Part shown: in pieces, positions 1-5,742 of the stretch | How positions within the stretch are numbered: position 1 is the stretch's first letter | Layout of the letters: each line of letters starts with the position of its first letter | Source of the DNA: Lachnospiraceae bacterium | Lineage (GTDB): Bacteria; Bacillota; Clostridia; Lachnospirales; Lachnospiraceae | NCBI GenBank assembly: GCA_021205045.1 | Contig: JAJPYH010000223.1 | Location: 1-7,293, forward strand | Length of the DNA stretch: 7,293 bases | Direction: 5' to 3' | Notes under the pieces: model-generated | The model's input: the letters and a program-made list of their open reading frames with translations, nothing else | Told to the model about the DNA's origin: nothing | Database searches by the model: none | Position numbers and translations under genes: made by a program

Positions 1-98
1 TCGTTGCGGTTGCTAAGCGCCGGTGGCGCTTGTTCAGCAACGACCGGAGCGAAGCGGAGACCCCCAGGGTCATAAATGCGAATGCGAGCATTCGATTT
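1..98. repeat. Structured non-coding element with three consecutive hairpins
   Basis: No convincing coding sequence is seen here. Three inverted repeats follow one another. In the first, GTTGCTAAGCGCC (9-21) pairs with GGCGCTT (25-31) and AGCAAC (36-41), leaving a GTTC bulge; TCGTTGC at 1-7 can pair alternatively with GCAACGA at 37-43. The second is GACCC (59-63) with GGGTC (67-71). The third is AAAT-G-CGAATG (74-84) with CATTCGATTT (89-98). The density of inverted repeats suggests a dispersed extragenic repeat or a structured RNA 3' end, cut by the window edge. A search for further genomic copies would tell these apart. I cannot name a family. Confidence 0.4.
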
Positions 99-170
99 CT
101 GGTCTTTTATCCCTTGTATCATTATATCACTAATATCAGAAAAGAAAAGATAACAGACGGGAGATTTTTT

Positions 171-623
171 ATGAATATTAAAGAACAGGCTTATCAGGCG
201 GCTAAGGAGTTGTGTGAAATCGCCGGGCTCAAATCCGGGCAGATCATGGTCATCGGTTGCTCCACCAGTGAGGTGACAGGAGCAAGGATCGGCACCAATC
301 CCGACCCGGATACTGCGGTGGAATTGTATGAAGGTATTGACGCGGCCCTGCGGGAGAGGGGCGTGTATCTGGCTGCCCAGTGCTGCGAGCATTTAAACCG
401 GGCCATTGTGGTGGAGCGGGAGGCGGTTCCCTTCGCGGATCCGGTCAACGCTGTGCCCCAAAAGAAGGCCGGAGGCTCCTTTGCCACCGTTGCCTACAAC
501 CGCATGAAAGATCCCATTGTCATAGAGAAAATCTGTGCGGACGCGGGTCTGGATATCGGGCATACCCTGATTGGCATGCATTTAAAAGAGGTAGCTGTGC
601 CGGTGCGCCTGTCCCTTTTGTAA
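171..623 (+). CDS. ywlG: UPF0340 (YwlG-type) family protein, ended early by an in-frame TAA
   Basis: The product matches the UPF0340/YwlG family, a conserved Firmicutes protein of unknown function. Visible family motifs are GCSTSEVTGARIG, QCCEHLNRAIVVERE, the KKAGGSFATVAY segment, and DAGLDIGHTLIGMHLK followed by VAVPVRLS. I chose the ATG at 171 because GGGAG (159-163) lies 7 nt upstream and the family N-terminus starts there; the reading frame is open further upstream, but that part is unlike the family and lies in the hairpin region. The product to the TAA is 150 residues, against about 180 usual. Codons after the stop continue the family sequence in the same frame to 710, so this is a nonsense change, not a frameshift. 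It may be a pseudogene, a sequencing error, or a readthrough case. Family assignment is firm; whether it works is not. Confidence 0.88.
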   Translation: MNIKEQAYQAAKELCEIAGLKSGQIMVIGCSTSEVTGARIGTNPDPDTAVELYEGIDAALRERGVYLAAQCCEHLNRAIVVEREAVPFADPVNAVPQKKAGGSFATVAYNRMKDPIVIEKICADAGLDIGHTLIGMHLKEVAVPVRLSLL

Positions 624-710
624 ATAGGAGAAGCACCTCTGGTGGCCGCGCGCACCAGGGCTAAATTTATCGGCGGCGAGCGGGCGGTCTATGACGATAG
701 ATTGAAATAA
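624..710 (+). pseudogene. Orphaned C-terminal segment of the UPF0340 gene
   Basis: Reading on in frame past the TAA at 621-623 gives 28 more residues, starting IGEAPLVAARTRAKFIGGER and ending AVYDDRLK, before TAA at 708-710. The ARTR-K-IGGERAVY pattern is the normal C-terminus of YwlG-like proteins. The intact gene would encode 179 residues. No start codon or ribosome binding site would allow separate translation of this piece. Confidence 0.75.
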
Positions 711-734
711 TTCTCTCTAAATATAAAAAATGTG

Positions 735-761
735 TTGACTTCCACGAGTGAAACATATAAT
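735..761 (+). promoter_or_regulatory. Promoter of the type III toxin-antitoxin locus
   Basis: TTGACT (735-740) and TATAAT (756-761) are good -35 and -10 elements, with a short 15-nt spacer; TAATAT at 758-763 would give 17 nt. An A-tract (725-730) lies just upstream and could act as an UP element. The predicted transcription start, near 767-769, falls at the foot of the hairpin at 768-788. Confidence 0.6.
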
Positions 762-767
762 ATAAGT

Positions 768-788
768 ATAGAAACGAGATGTTTCTAT
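768..788 (+). other. Inverted repeat at the predicted RNA 5' end
   Basis: ATAGAAAC (768-775) pairs perfectly with GTTTCTAT (781-788) around the 5-nt loop GAGAT. It begins at the predicted transcription start, so it could be a 5' stabilising hairpin on the antitoxin RNA or a DNA operator for a dimeric repressor. The sequence does not decide between these. Confidence 0.55.
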
Positions 789-881
789 GTGAGGCGTTTG
801 TCAGAAGAGCCTGTCATAAAAAACTGAAGAAATTGTGAGGGGTTCGTCAGATGCACCTGTCTAAAAAAAGCTGAAGACATT
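789..881 (+). repeat. Two tandem repeats of 46-47 nt (antitoxin repeat units)
   Basis: Unit 1 (789-834) and unit 2 (835-881) align with about 38 of 47 positions identical and one gap. Shared blocks are GTGAGG, GTCAGA, CCTGTC, an A-run, and CTGAAGA. In both units TCAG (801-804; 847-850) is complementary to CTGA (824-827; 871-874). An upstream stem is also possible: AGGC/GCCT (792-795 with 809-812) in unit 1 and AGG/CCT (838-840 with 856-858) in unit 2. Together these give an H-type pseudoknot topology in each unit. Confidence 0.85.
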
Positions 882-887
882 GTTGAT

Positions 888-912
888 AAAGGGAACAAAC
901 TGTTCCCTTTTT
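888..912 (+). terminator. Intrinsic terminator between antitoxin RNA and toxin gene
   Basis: AAAGGGAACA (888-897) pairs perfectly with TGTTCCCTTT (901-910) around loop AAC, and the T-run reaches 912. It lies 17 nt before the toxin start codon, so it should lower toxin transcription relative to the upstream RNA. Confidence 0.88.
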
Positions 913-929
913 GCATTTGTGGAGGTGTT

Positions 930-1406
930 ATGGAACCGAAGTTATGTATTATCAGAGAAATATACTTTCAGAATAACTCTAATTTTGTCAAAGTGCTTGA
1001 TACTGAAAATACAGATAAACAGTCCAGACGAACGCATCTGTGCATAATGATTGAACAGGAACAGAATAGGTTTTTTATTCCATTAAGAAATAATTTAGGA
1101 CCTGACGTCAGAAAATTTGGTAGAATTGGACATGCTTTGCCGTCAAATAAAAGAGAAAACGCAGGGTTGGATTATCGCTATGCACTCATTGTCAATGATG
1201 ATACATATTTAGAATGGCAGACGGACAAGAAAAATCCAAAGTCACAATATCAGAAAATAAATAATGAGTATGACGCAATCTGTGCAGAATTTTGTATTTA
1301 CTTACGAGGATTTATTAAATCAGTAAAAAAACAGCGGCACTTTAAAGAACCTTTATACAGAGAATCCAGCCTGATAAATTTTGTAAAAGAACTTGGTATA
1401 AAATAA
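930..1406 (+). CDS. Candidate type III TA toxin, ToxN/CptN/TenpN-like endoribonuclease
   Basis: This 158-residue soluble protein has no signal peptide or membrane segment. It resembles the ToxN/AbiQ superfamily, which are RNases inhibited by a repeat RNA, and most closely the TenpN/CptN branches. The visible pattern is a basic N-terminal half, IPLRNN (residues 50-55), AGLDYRYALIVND (78-90), and a helical C-terminal half starting near KINNEYDAICAEF. Length suits the family. The start is set by GGAGG (921-925), 4 nt before ATG. The gene context (tandem RNA repeats and a terminator just upstream) is the strongest support. It is markedly AT-rich: 961-1020 has 16 G/C of 60, against 35 of 60 at 1621-1680 in dtd, which suggests transfer. 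In known loci such toxins act in cytoplasmic growth control and phage abortive infection. Family assignment rests on remembered patterns plus architecture, without a database search. Confidence 0.72.
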   Translation: MEPKLCIIREIYFQNNSNFVKVLDTENTDKQSRRTHLCIMIEQEQNRFFIPLRNNLGPDVRKFGRIGHALPSNKRENAGLDYRYALIVNDDTYLEWQTDKKNPKSQYQKINNEYDAICAEFCIYLRGFIKSVKKQRHFKEPLYRESSLINFVKELGIK

Positions 1407-1427
1407 CAGAAATTATGAGGAAAAGCT

Positions 1428-1874
1428 ATGAAATTTGTAATCCAGCGTGTCACTCACGCGGAGGTATCCGTGGAGGGGGAGACCATCGGAAGCATTCAGA
1501 AGGGTTTCCTGGTATTGATCGGCGTATGTGAAGAGGATACCGAAAAGGTCGCCGATAAAATGATCCACAAAATGACGGGGCTACGCATCTTTGAGGACGC
1601 CCAGGGCAAGACCAATCTGGCGCTGAAGGATGTGGGCGGCTCCCTGCTGCTGGTGTCCCAGTTTACTCTGTATGCCAACTGCAAAAAGGGCTTCCGCCCC
1701 AGCTTTATCGAGGCCGGTTCCCCGGATCATGCCAGAAAGCTGTATGATTATGCGGTCGATCAGTGCCGCAGCCTTGGCTTTACGGTGGAGACAGGCAGCT
1801 TTGGGGCGCACATGATGGTGAATCTGGAAAATGACGGCCCTTTTACCATCGTTTTAGACAGCGCGGCGCTGTAA
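1428..1874 (+). CDS. dtd: D-aminoacyl-tRNA deacylase
   Basis: The 148-residue product is a complete Dtd. This cytoplasmic homodimer hydrolyses D-amino acids (and glycine) from mischarged tRNA, protecting translation. Hallmarks are the MKFVIQRVTHAEVSVEG start, the SQFTLYA active-site motif (about residues 77-83), a KGFRPSF segment, and the Gly-cisPro motif within NDGPFTIVLDS near the C-terminus. Length is the family norm. ATG at 1428 has GAGG (1417-1420) 7 nt upstream and is the conserved start. It lies 21 nt after the toxin stop codon with no terminator between, so it may be partly transcribed from the toxin promoter, although its base composition and function are unrelated. No own promoter is evident. 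In many Firmicutes dtd sits near relA; the gene upstream of this insertion-like locus is UPF0340 instead. Confidence 0.97.
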   Translation: MKFVIQRVTHAEVSVEGETIGSIQKGFLVLIGVCEEDTEKVADKMIHKMTGLRIFEDAQGKTNLALKDVGGSLLLVSQFTLYANCKKGFRPSFIEAGSPDHARKLYDYAVDQCRSLGFTVETGSFGAHMMVNLENDGPFTIVLDSAAL

Positions 1875-1940
1875 AGGAGCTGTGATAGCCAGCCCGGCTG
1901 TTGTCATTGATCCGATACAGCCGTATGACGTTGAAAAAAA

Positions 1941-2039
1941 GCTGTCATGCACAGCACATAATACTGTAAGATGATGTCCCTGACAGCGAAATGCTGCGAG
2001 GAAGAAAAGCATAGCAAAACTGTCAAAGGAGGACATCAT
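1941..2039 (+). promoter_or_regulatory. Structured leader that can sequester the ribosome binding site of the next gene
   Basis: ATGATGTCC (1971-1979) is perfectly complementary to GGACATCAT (2031-2039), and TGACAG (1981-1986) to CTGTCA (2020-2025). ATGCT (1991-1995) with AGCAT (2008-2012) closes the apex. The Shine-Dalgarno AAGGAGG (2026-2032) lies partly in the internal loop and partly in the lower stem, 4 nt or more from the ATG. GCTGTCA (1941-1947) can instead pair with TGACAGC (1981-1987), breaking the upper stem. No clear promoter is visible: TTGAAA (1931-1936) and CATAAT (1957-1962) are 20 nt apart. If transcription starts after 1947, the switch option is lost. Confidence 0.5.
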
Positions 2040-2042
2040 AAC

Positions 2043-3620
2043 ATGAGGCAACTTTCCAAAAAGCTGCTCAGTCTTTTGGTTACCATCTATCTGCTGCTGA
2101 TTCTGGCGGTGCTTCCCCTCTACATGCAGGAGGGGCTGATTTCCATTGGAAGTGTCAAATACTATTTTTTCAGGGACAGGACTCTTTTGTTTGTGGCGCT
2201 GACCGGCGTCTGCGGCTTTTTCTGCCTGCGGGAACGGCCGCAGACAGGCAAATGGATCTGGTCTGAAGTGGACATTGCTGTTTTAGCCTTTGCGGCGGCT
2301 TCTGTTCTTTCTTTTTTATGCAGTGAAAATAAACAGACTGCATTTTGGGGCTTTGACGGCTGGTATATGGGCTTTTTGTCCCAGCTGTTATTTGTGTGGA
2401 TTTATTTCGCGGTATCCCGGGGGTATGATGGAGAGGAACCTGTCTGGTGGGCGGCGGGAGCTGCGGCGGCAGCGGTATTTTTACTGGGCGTGCTCAACCG
2501 GATGGATCTGGATCCGCTGGGAGTTTACGAGGGCCTGAATAACCGGGAATGGAATCACAACAATCTGCTGTCTACGATTGGACATTACAATTGGTATTGC
2601 GGCTACGCCAGTGTGACGGCAGGCATCAGCATGTATTACGGCTTCGCCGGGAAGGGATTGGCGCATGTCCTCGGCCTGGCCGCAGCTTTTCTTTCCTTTG
2701 CTACCCTTGTAAGTCAGGGAAGTGAAGCGGCATATCCGGTATTAATTGTCCTTCTGCTGATTCTGTTTTTTACTTCCCTTCATGAACGCAAAAGCTTTCT
2801 CAGGTTCCTTCAGGTGGGACTTCTGCTGCCGTTGGCCTGTATGTTCTGGCAGCTTCTGAATATACACGGTTCAGAAGAGCTCAATCTGATCGCCGACGGC
2901 TCCATGGACGGCTTTCTGTTTTTCGCGGGCTGGCCTGTGATTTTTGTAGCGGGTGCGGTGCTGTATGCTGCGGAGGCTTTTCGGGAAAGGAAGGGGAAAA
3001 GAGATTACATATCCGATGGAAGACTGCGAAAATATACTGTCTTCGCAATCCTCATGGTTGCTATGCTAGGACTGGCTGCTCTGACAGCCTGTCAGCTATC
3101 AGATGATTTCTGGCATACGCTTGGCAGTGTCAGCCTTCTGCGTTTTGGCTATGGCTGGGGCAACAGCCGGGGCGGATTGTGGTATATGGCCTTTTGGGGG
3201 TGGCTGGGCGGAGGAATTAAAGAACTGCTGCTTGGCGCGGGTCCTGACTGTTATTTTCATCTGATTTCTTCCTGCTTTGATGTGGACTTATACGTGGCGG
3301 ACTCGGGACAGGCCGGAGTGAGCTTTGCCAACGCACACAATGAATGGCTGAATATGCTGGCCAATGAAGGTCTGCTGGGAGCGGTGTCCTATGCGGCTGT
3401 CTTTGCCTGTGCCTTTCGCAGAATCTGGCAAAACCGGGTTGTGAAGGGAGTGCTCCTGGCGGCGATTCTGGCGCTGGGAGGGTATATGGTAAACGGAATA
3501 TTCAGCTTCCAGCAGACTGTCTCCACTCCGTTGATCTTTGCAATCATGGGGATGGCCGAGGCAGATATCAGGAAAAACTCAGAGACAGAATATCTGAAAA
3601 TAACGAAAGAAAAGATCTGA
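2043..3620 (+). CDS. O-antigen ligase/polymerase (Wzy_C)-like membrane protein
   Basis: The 525-residue product is a polytopic membrane protein with roughly 12 hydrophobic segments. Examples are residues about 8-28 (LLSLLVTIYLLLILAVLPL), 76-94, 102-123, a run of segments around 205-275, 328-347, and the last two after residue 440. The C-terminal half holds the Wzy_C/O-antigen ligase pattern: an RGGLWYMAF segment, GAGPDCYF, then a long extracytoplasmic loop ending in AHNEWLNMLANEGLLG (His432). In the family this loop and His act in joining or polymerising lipid-linked glycans at the outer membrane face. The ATG at 2043 is preferred because AAGGAGG lies 10 nt upstream; the in-frame ATG at 1971 lacks one and lies in the leader stem. 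No other glycan genes are adjacent, so the substrate is unknown; in a Gram-positive host, a surface polysaccharide is the likely role. Confidence 0.8.
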   Translation: MRQLSKKLLSLLVTIYLLLILAVLPLYMQEGLISIGSVKYYFFRDRTLLFVALTGVCGFFCLRERPQTGKWIWSEVDIAVLAFAAASVLSFLCSENKQTAFWGFDGWYMGFLSQLLFVWIYFAVSRGYDGEEPVWWAAGAAAAAVFLLGVLNRMDLDPLGVYEGLNNREWNHNNLLSTIGHYNWYCGYASVTAGISMYYGFAGKGLAHVLGLAAAFLSFATLVSQGSEAAYPVLIVLLLILFFTSLHERKSFLRFLQVGLLLPLACMFWQLLNIHGSEELNLIADGSMDGFLFFAGWPVIFVAGAVLYAAEAFRERKGKRDYISDGRLRKYTVFAILMVAMLGLAALTACQLSDDFWHTLGSVSLLRFGYGWGNSRGGLWYMAFWGWLGGGIKELLLGAGPDCYFHLISSCFDVDLYVADSGQAGVSFANAHNEWLNMLANEGLLGAVSYAAVFACAFRRIWQNRVVKGVLLAAILALGGYMVNGIFSFQQTVSTPLIFAIMGMAEADIRKNSETEYLKITKEKI

Positions 3621-3653
3621 AAAAATAACAGAAACGGATATTGCAAAAATGTG

Positions 3654-3682
3654 TTGACAAAAACCATCGGATAGGGTACGAT
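3654..3682 (+). promoter_or_regulatory. Promoter of the small secreted protein gene
   Basis: TTGACA (3654-3659) and TACGAT (3677-3682) are separated by the ideal 17 nt. An A-tract (3645-3649) lies upstream. The 14-nt block AAAAATGTGTTGAC here (3645-3658) is identical to that at 726-739 in the toxin-antitoxin promoter. The predicted start is near 3689, giving a leader of about 130 nt. Confidence 0.75.
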
Positions 3683-3688
3683 ACACGA

Positions 3689-3803
3689 GGATGATCGGTT
3701 GAAGTGCAATACACAGGATAAAATCATGAGAAGCAGATGAAAGTCCGCTTACAGGGTTCGGCAAAGCGGCTCCTTTGATATACGAATGATGGGAAAATAT
3801 TAA
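3689..3803 (+). other. Structured 5' leader of the secreted protein mRNA
   Basis: This stretch lies between the promoter and the ribosome binding site. AG-t-CCGCTT (3742-3750) pairs with AAGCGGCT (3764-3771) around a 13-nt loop, and AAAG (3740-3743) can alternatively pair with CTTT (3773-3776). No long T-run follows, so it is not a clear terminator. A 13-codon ORF (ATG 3737 to TGA 3778) overlaps the hairpin but lacks a good ribosome binding site. I cannot match it to a known riboswitch class. Confidence 0.35.
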
Positions 3804-3818
3804 AAGGAGATCAATGAA

Positions 3819-4307
3819 ATGAAAGCAAAAATGATTGCAACCCTTGCGGCAGCGGCGCTGCTGGCTGTTGCCCCCGTCGGAGTGAAAGGCGCGCTCACTG
3901 TTTCTGCATCCTTCAATGACACGGCATCCTCAGAGGAGGAACCCGCTGTCAGTGCGGAGGATGAATACATGGAATATCTGACCACTGTAGAGGCTGATAT
4001 CCTTGCAGCGTCAAAGGAAGCTGTTCCCATTGCCGCGGCATCCGGGTCTGATGAGACGGAGATTCCTGTTGTGGAGATGATCGCCGATGACAATTATGAC
4101 TTTGCACTCTCCAACGGCATTATGCAGCAGCTGGTGAAGTGCGGTAATGTGGATTTTGCGGTTACCTTTACATATAAGGGAGTGGCTTATACCATCACAA
4201 TTCCGGCAGGCAGGGCTGTGGATAATGATATTCCCTGGTATGGCCCGCTGTATCTGATCCAGTATTACGGGACGGCGGCTGACCAGATTGCTGTCAGTTC
4301 CAATTAA
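3819..4307 (+). CDS. Small secreted protein with WYGPLYL-type C-terminal module, function unknown
   Basis: The 162-residue product starts with a classical signal peptide: a KAKM basic start, then IATLAAAALLAVAPVG, with cleavage likely near residue 25-30. An acidic, low-complexity linker follows (about 31-70), then a globular C-terminal region. The last 70 residues carry VDFAVTFTYKGVAYTITIPAG and then DIPWYGPLYLIQYYG, a pattern I recall at the ends of secreted clostridial proteins of unknown role. There is no sortase or lipobox motif, so it is probably released or held non-covalently. AAGGAG (3804-3809) is 9 nt before the ATG. An overlapping two-codon reading frame (ATG 3814, stop overlapping the start as ATGA) may couple translation. 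It has its own promoter and terminator, so it is a single-gene unit. I do not assign a function. Confidence 0.8.
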   Translation: MKAKMIATLAAAALLAVAPVGVKGALTVSASFNDTASSEEEPAVSAEDEYMEYLTTVEADILAASKEAVPIAAASGSDETEIPVVEMIADDNYDFALSNGIMQQLVKCGNVDFAVTFTYKGVAYTITIPAGRAVDNDIPWYGPLYLIQYYGTAADQIAVSSN

Positions 4308-4318
4308 ACGATGAAAAG

Positions 4319-4352
4319 CGGACGGCAGAGATTTTCCCTGCCGTCCGTTTTT
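4319..4352. terminator. Bidirectional intrinsic terminator between convergent genes
   Basis: CGGACGGCAG (4319-4328) pairs perfectly with CTGCCGTCCG (4338-4347) around a 9-nt loop. TTTTT (4348-4352) follows on the plus strand. AAAA (4314-4317) gives a T-run in the minus direction, so it probably also ends transcription of the minus-strand operon, whose last stop codon is at 4387. A second, weaker minus-strand hairpin (4379-4362) lies between. Confidence 0.92.
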
Positions 4353-4386
4353 GTGTTTAATGTACGCCTGTCGGCGCACGTTTACT

Positions 4387-5668
4387 TTATGAATGTCCCT
4401 TCTCTGAAAGCCTTTCCGCCTGACAAGCCGTTTTGCTTTCAGGCTTGGGCTTAAGTGTCTGGAATTTATCTCCGGTTTTCTCCGCCAGCACATCCTTATA
4501 GAATGCCCACAGCTCGTCCTCCGTCGGGAAGGTGACCAGATACATCTCGTTGCCCATGGCATCGGAGAGAGCGTCCGCCACCCGGCCGGCCTGACGGATA
4601 TGAGAGTTGTACTTGCTCAGAATATCTTCCGGCGACATGACGAAATTCTTGCCGTCACGGCGGCCCACAAAACCGCAGTAATTGGTCTCGCCGATCTGTA
4701 AATCTGTGCGGTCGAAGGCGATCATGTCAGCCCAGATCTTATAGACATCGGTGGACTGAGAGTAGTTCATCATATCGGGGCTGATGCCGCCGCTGGGACG
4801 CATGTTGACCTCCAGCGCGATGACATCGCCTTTCTTTCCCAGACCCTGGTGGTCGGAGAGCAGACGGAAAAACTCAAAATGGACGAAGCGGCTCTTCACG
4901 CCGAAGCTCTTTAAAGTGGCAAGGCCTGCCGCCTTCACATCCTCAGCCAGCTTGTTGACAATGTAAAAAACGCTGTTGTCCTGATCATTGACGATATCCA
5001 TGATGGAGACCGGGCTGATATTGCCGATATTGAAGATGGGCTCTCCCTGGGAATTGATGATGGCGTCAAAGGAATTGACCTCACCGTCAATGAATTCCTC
5101 CATGATAAACTGGTCGTAATGCTCCTGGGTGTCAAAGAAATATTTCAGCTCATCCTCATTTGAAATCTTATATGTATGACTGGCGCCTACGCCGTTGTCC
5201 GGCTTAGCGATGATGGGATAGCCGACTTCAGAGATAAATTCCTTTGCTCCCTCCATGTCCTTTACCAGATAGTAACGCGCCACCGGAATGCCGGCCTTTT
5301 CATAGAAAGCTTTCATCTGAGATTTGTTCTTGATCTTGAACATGTCGCTTTCCTGAAAACCAGTGGTGATGTGGAAGGCAGTGCGAAGTCTGGCGTCCTG
5401 CTCCAGCCAGTATTCGTTGTTGGATTCCAGCCAGTCGATGGGGCCGTATTTAAAAGCAAAAAACGCCACCGCACGGTAAACCTCATCGTAGTTTTCCAGG
5501 GATCCCACCTTGTAGTATTCGTTCAGACTGTCCTTGAGGTTGTAGTCCAGCTCATCGTAGGGCTGATCGCCGATGCCTAATACGTTCAGGCCGTTGTTTT
5601 TCAGCTCCCGGCAGAATTTCCAGTAGTTTGTGGGAAAATTCGGGGGAAATAAAAATAAAGTTTTTCAT
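4387..5668 (-). CDS. ATP-grasp domain protein, frameshifted near its N-terminus
   Basis: Removing one base gives a 426-residue protein. It has a pre-ATP-grasp N-terminal domain (ISPNFPTNYWKFC, VLGIGDQPYDEL), an ESNNEYWLEQDA segment, a nucleotide-binding stretch IIAKPDNGVGASH (Lys155), and the metal-binding ALEVNMRPSGG (Glu286, Asn288, Arg290). ATP-grasp enzymes form amide, peptide or similar bonds through acyl-phosphates; the substrate here is unknown. The natural start is ATG at 5668, with GAAAGG about 10 nt before. From there the frame breaks at the G-run 5642-5646 (five bases where four are expected). Without correction the longest open part begins at GTG 5508, mid-domain, and loses 53 conserved residues. 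It is the last gene of the esterase operon, 104 nt after esterase 2. The frameshift may be sequencing error or decay. Confidence 0.88.
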
Positions 5669-5742
5669 GGATTTCTTACCTTTCGTTTATGTGATGGACT
5701 GCGGTGGTTTTTCGCCGGGCAATCCACAGGATCATTTTGATG

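Larger units (their letters stand above)
768..912 (+). ncRNA. Candidate type III antitoxin RNA (ToxI/CptI/TenpI-like)
   Basis: Between a promoter (735-761) and an intrinsic terminator (888-912) lies a short transcription unit without an ORF, consisting of a hairpin and two tandem repeats of 46 and 47 nt. It sits directly upstream of a toxin-like gene that would be expressed only by terminator readthrough. This order (promoter, tandem RNA repeats, terminator, toxin) is the known architecture of type III toxin-antitoxin loci. There the toxin cuts the repeat RNA into monomers, which fold as pseudoknots and inhibit it. Each repeat here carries an A-run (818-823 and 863-869) that could be the cleavage site. 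The 5' end and processing are inferred. Confidence 0.75.

Noticed and set aside
30..170. N-terminal extension of the UPF0340 protein from a TTG at 30
   Set aside because: It lacks a ribosome binding site, is unlike the family and runs through hairpins; ATG 171 has GGGAG at the right distance.
789..881. CRISPR array or simple satellite
   Set aside because: Only two adjacent diverged units without spacers, and a terminator plus toxin-like gene follow directly; type III antitoxin RNA explains it better.
768..912. Riboswitch or attenuator for the 930 gene
   Set aside because: A promoter-structured RNA-terminator-gene order also fits a riboswitch, but duplicated units with A-runs and the nature of the downstream protein favour a type III antitoxin. 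I recognise no riboswitch consensus.
1971..2042. Upstream in-frame ATG for the O-antigen ligase-like protein
   Set aside because: The 24 extra residues are not membrane-like, no ribosome binding site precedes them, and the segment forms the leader stem; ATG 2043 has AAGGAGG.
3737..3778. 13-residue leader peptide (MKVRLQGSAKRLL)
   Set aside because: The ribosome binding site is weak and no residue run suggests attenuation; kept only as a note in the leader entry.
3690..3790. Cyclic di-GMP (GEMM) riboswitch
   Set aside because: Short look-alikes (ACACAGG, GCAAAGC) are present, but the conserved core and helix order do not fit.
4011..4562. 183-codon minus-strand ORF
   Set aside because: It crosses the secreted protein gene, the terminator and the end of the ATP-grasp gene; it is a chance frame.
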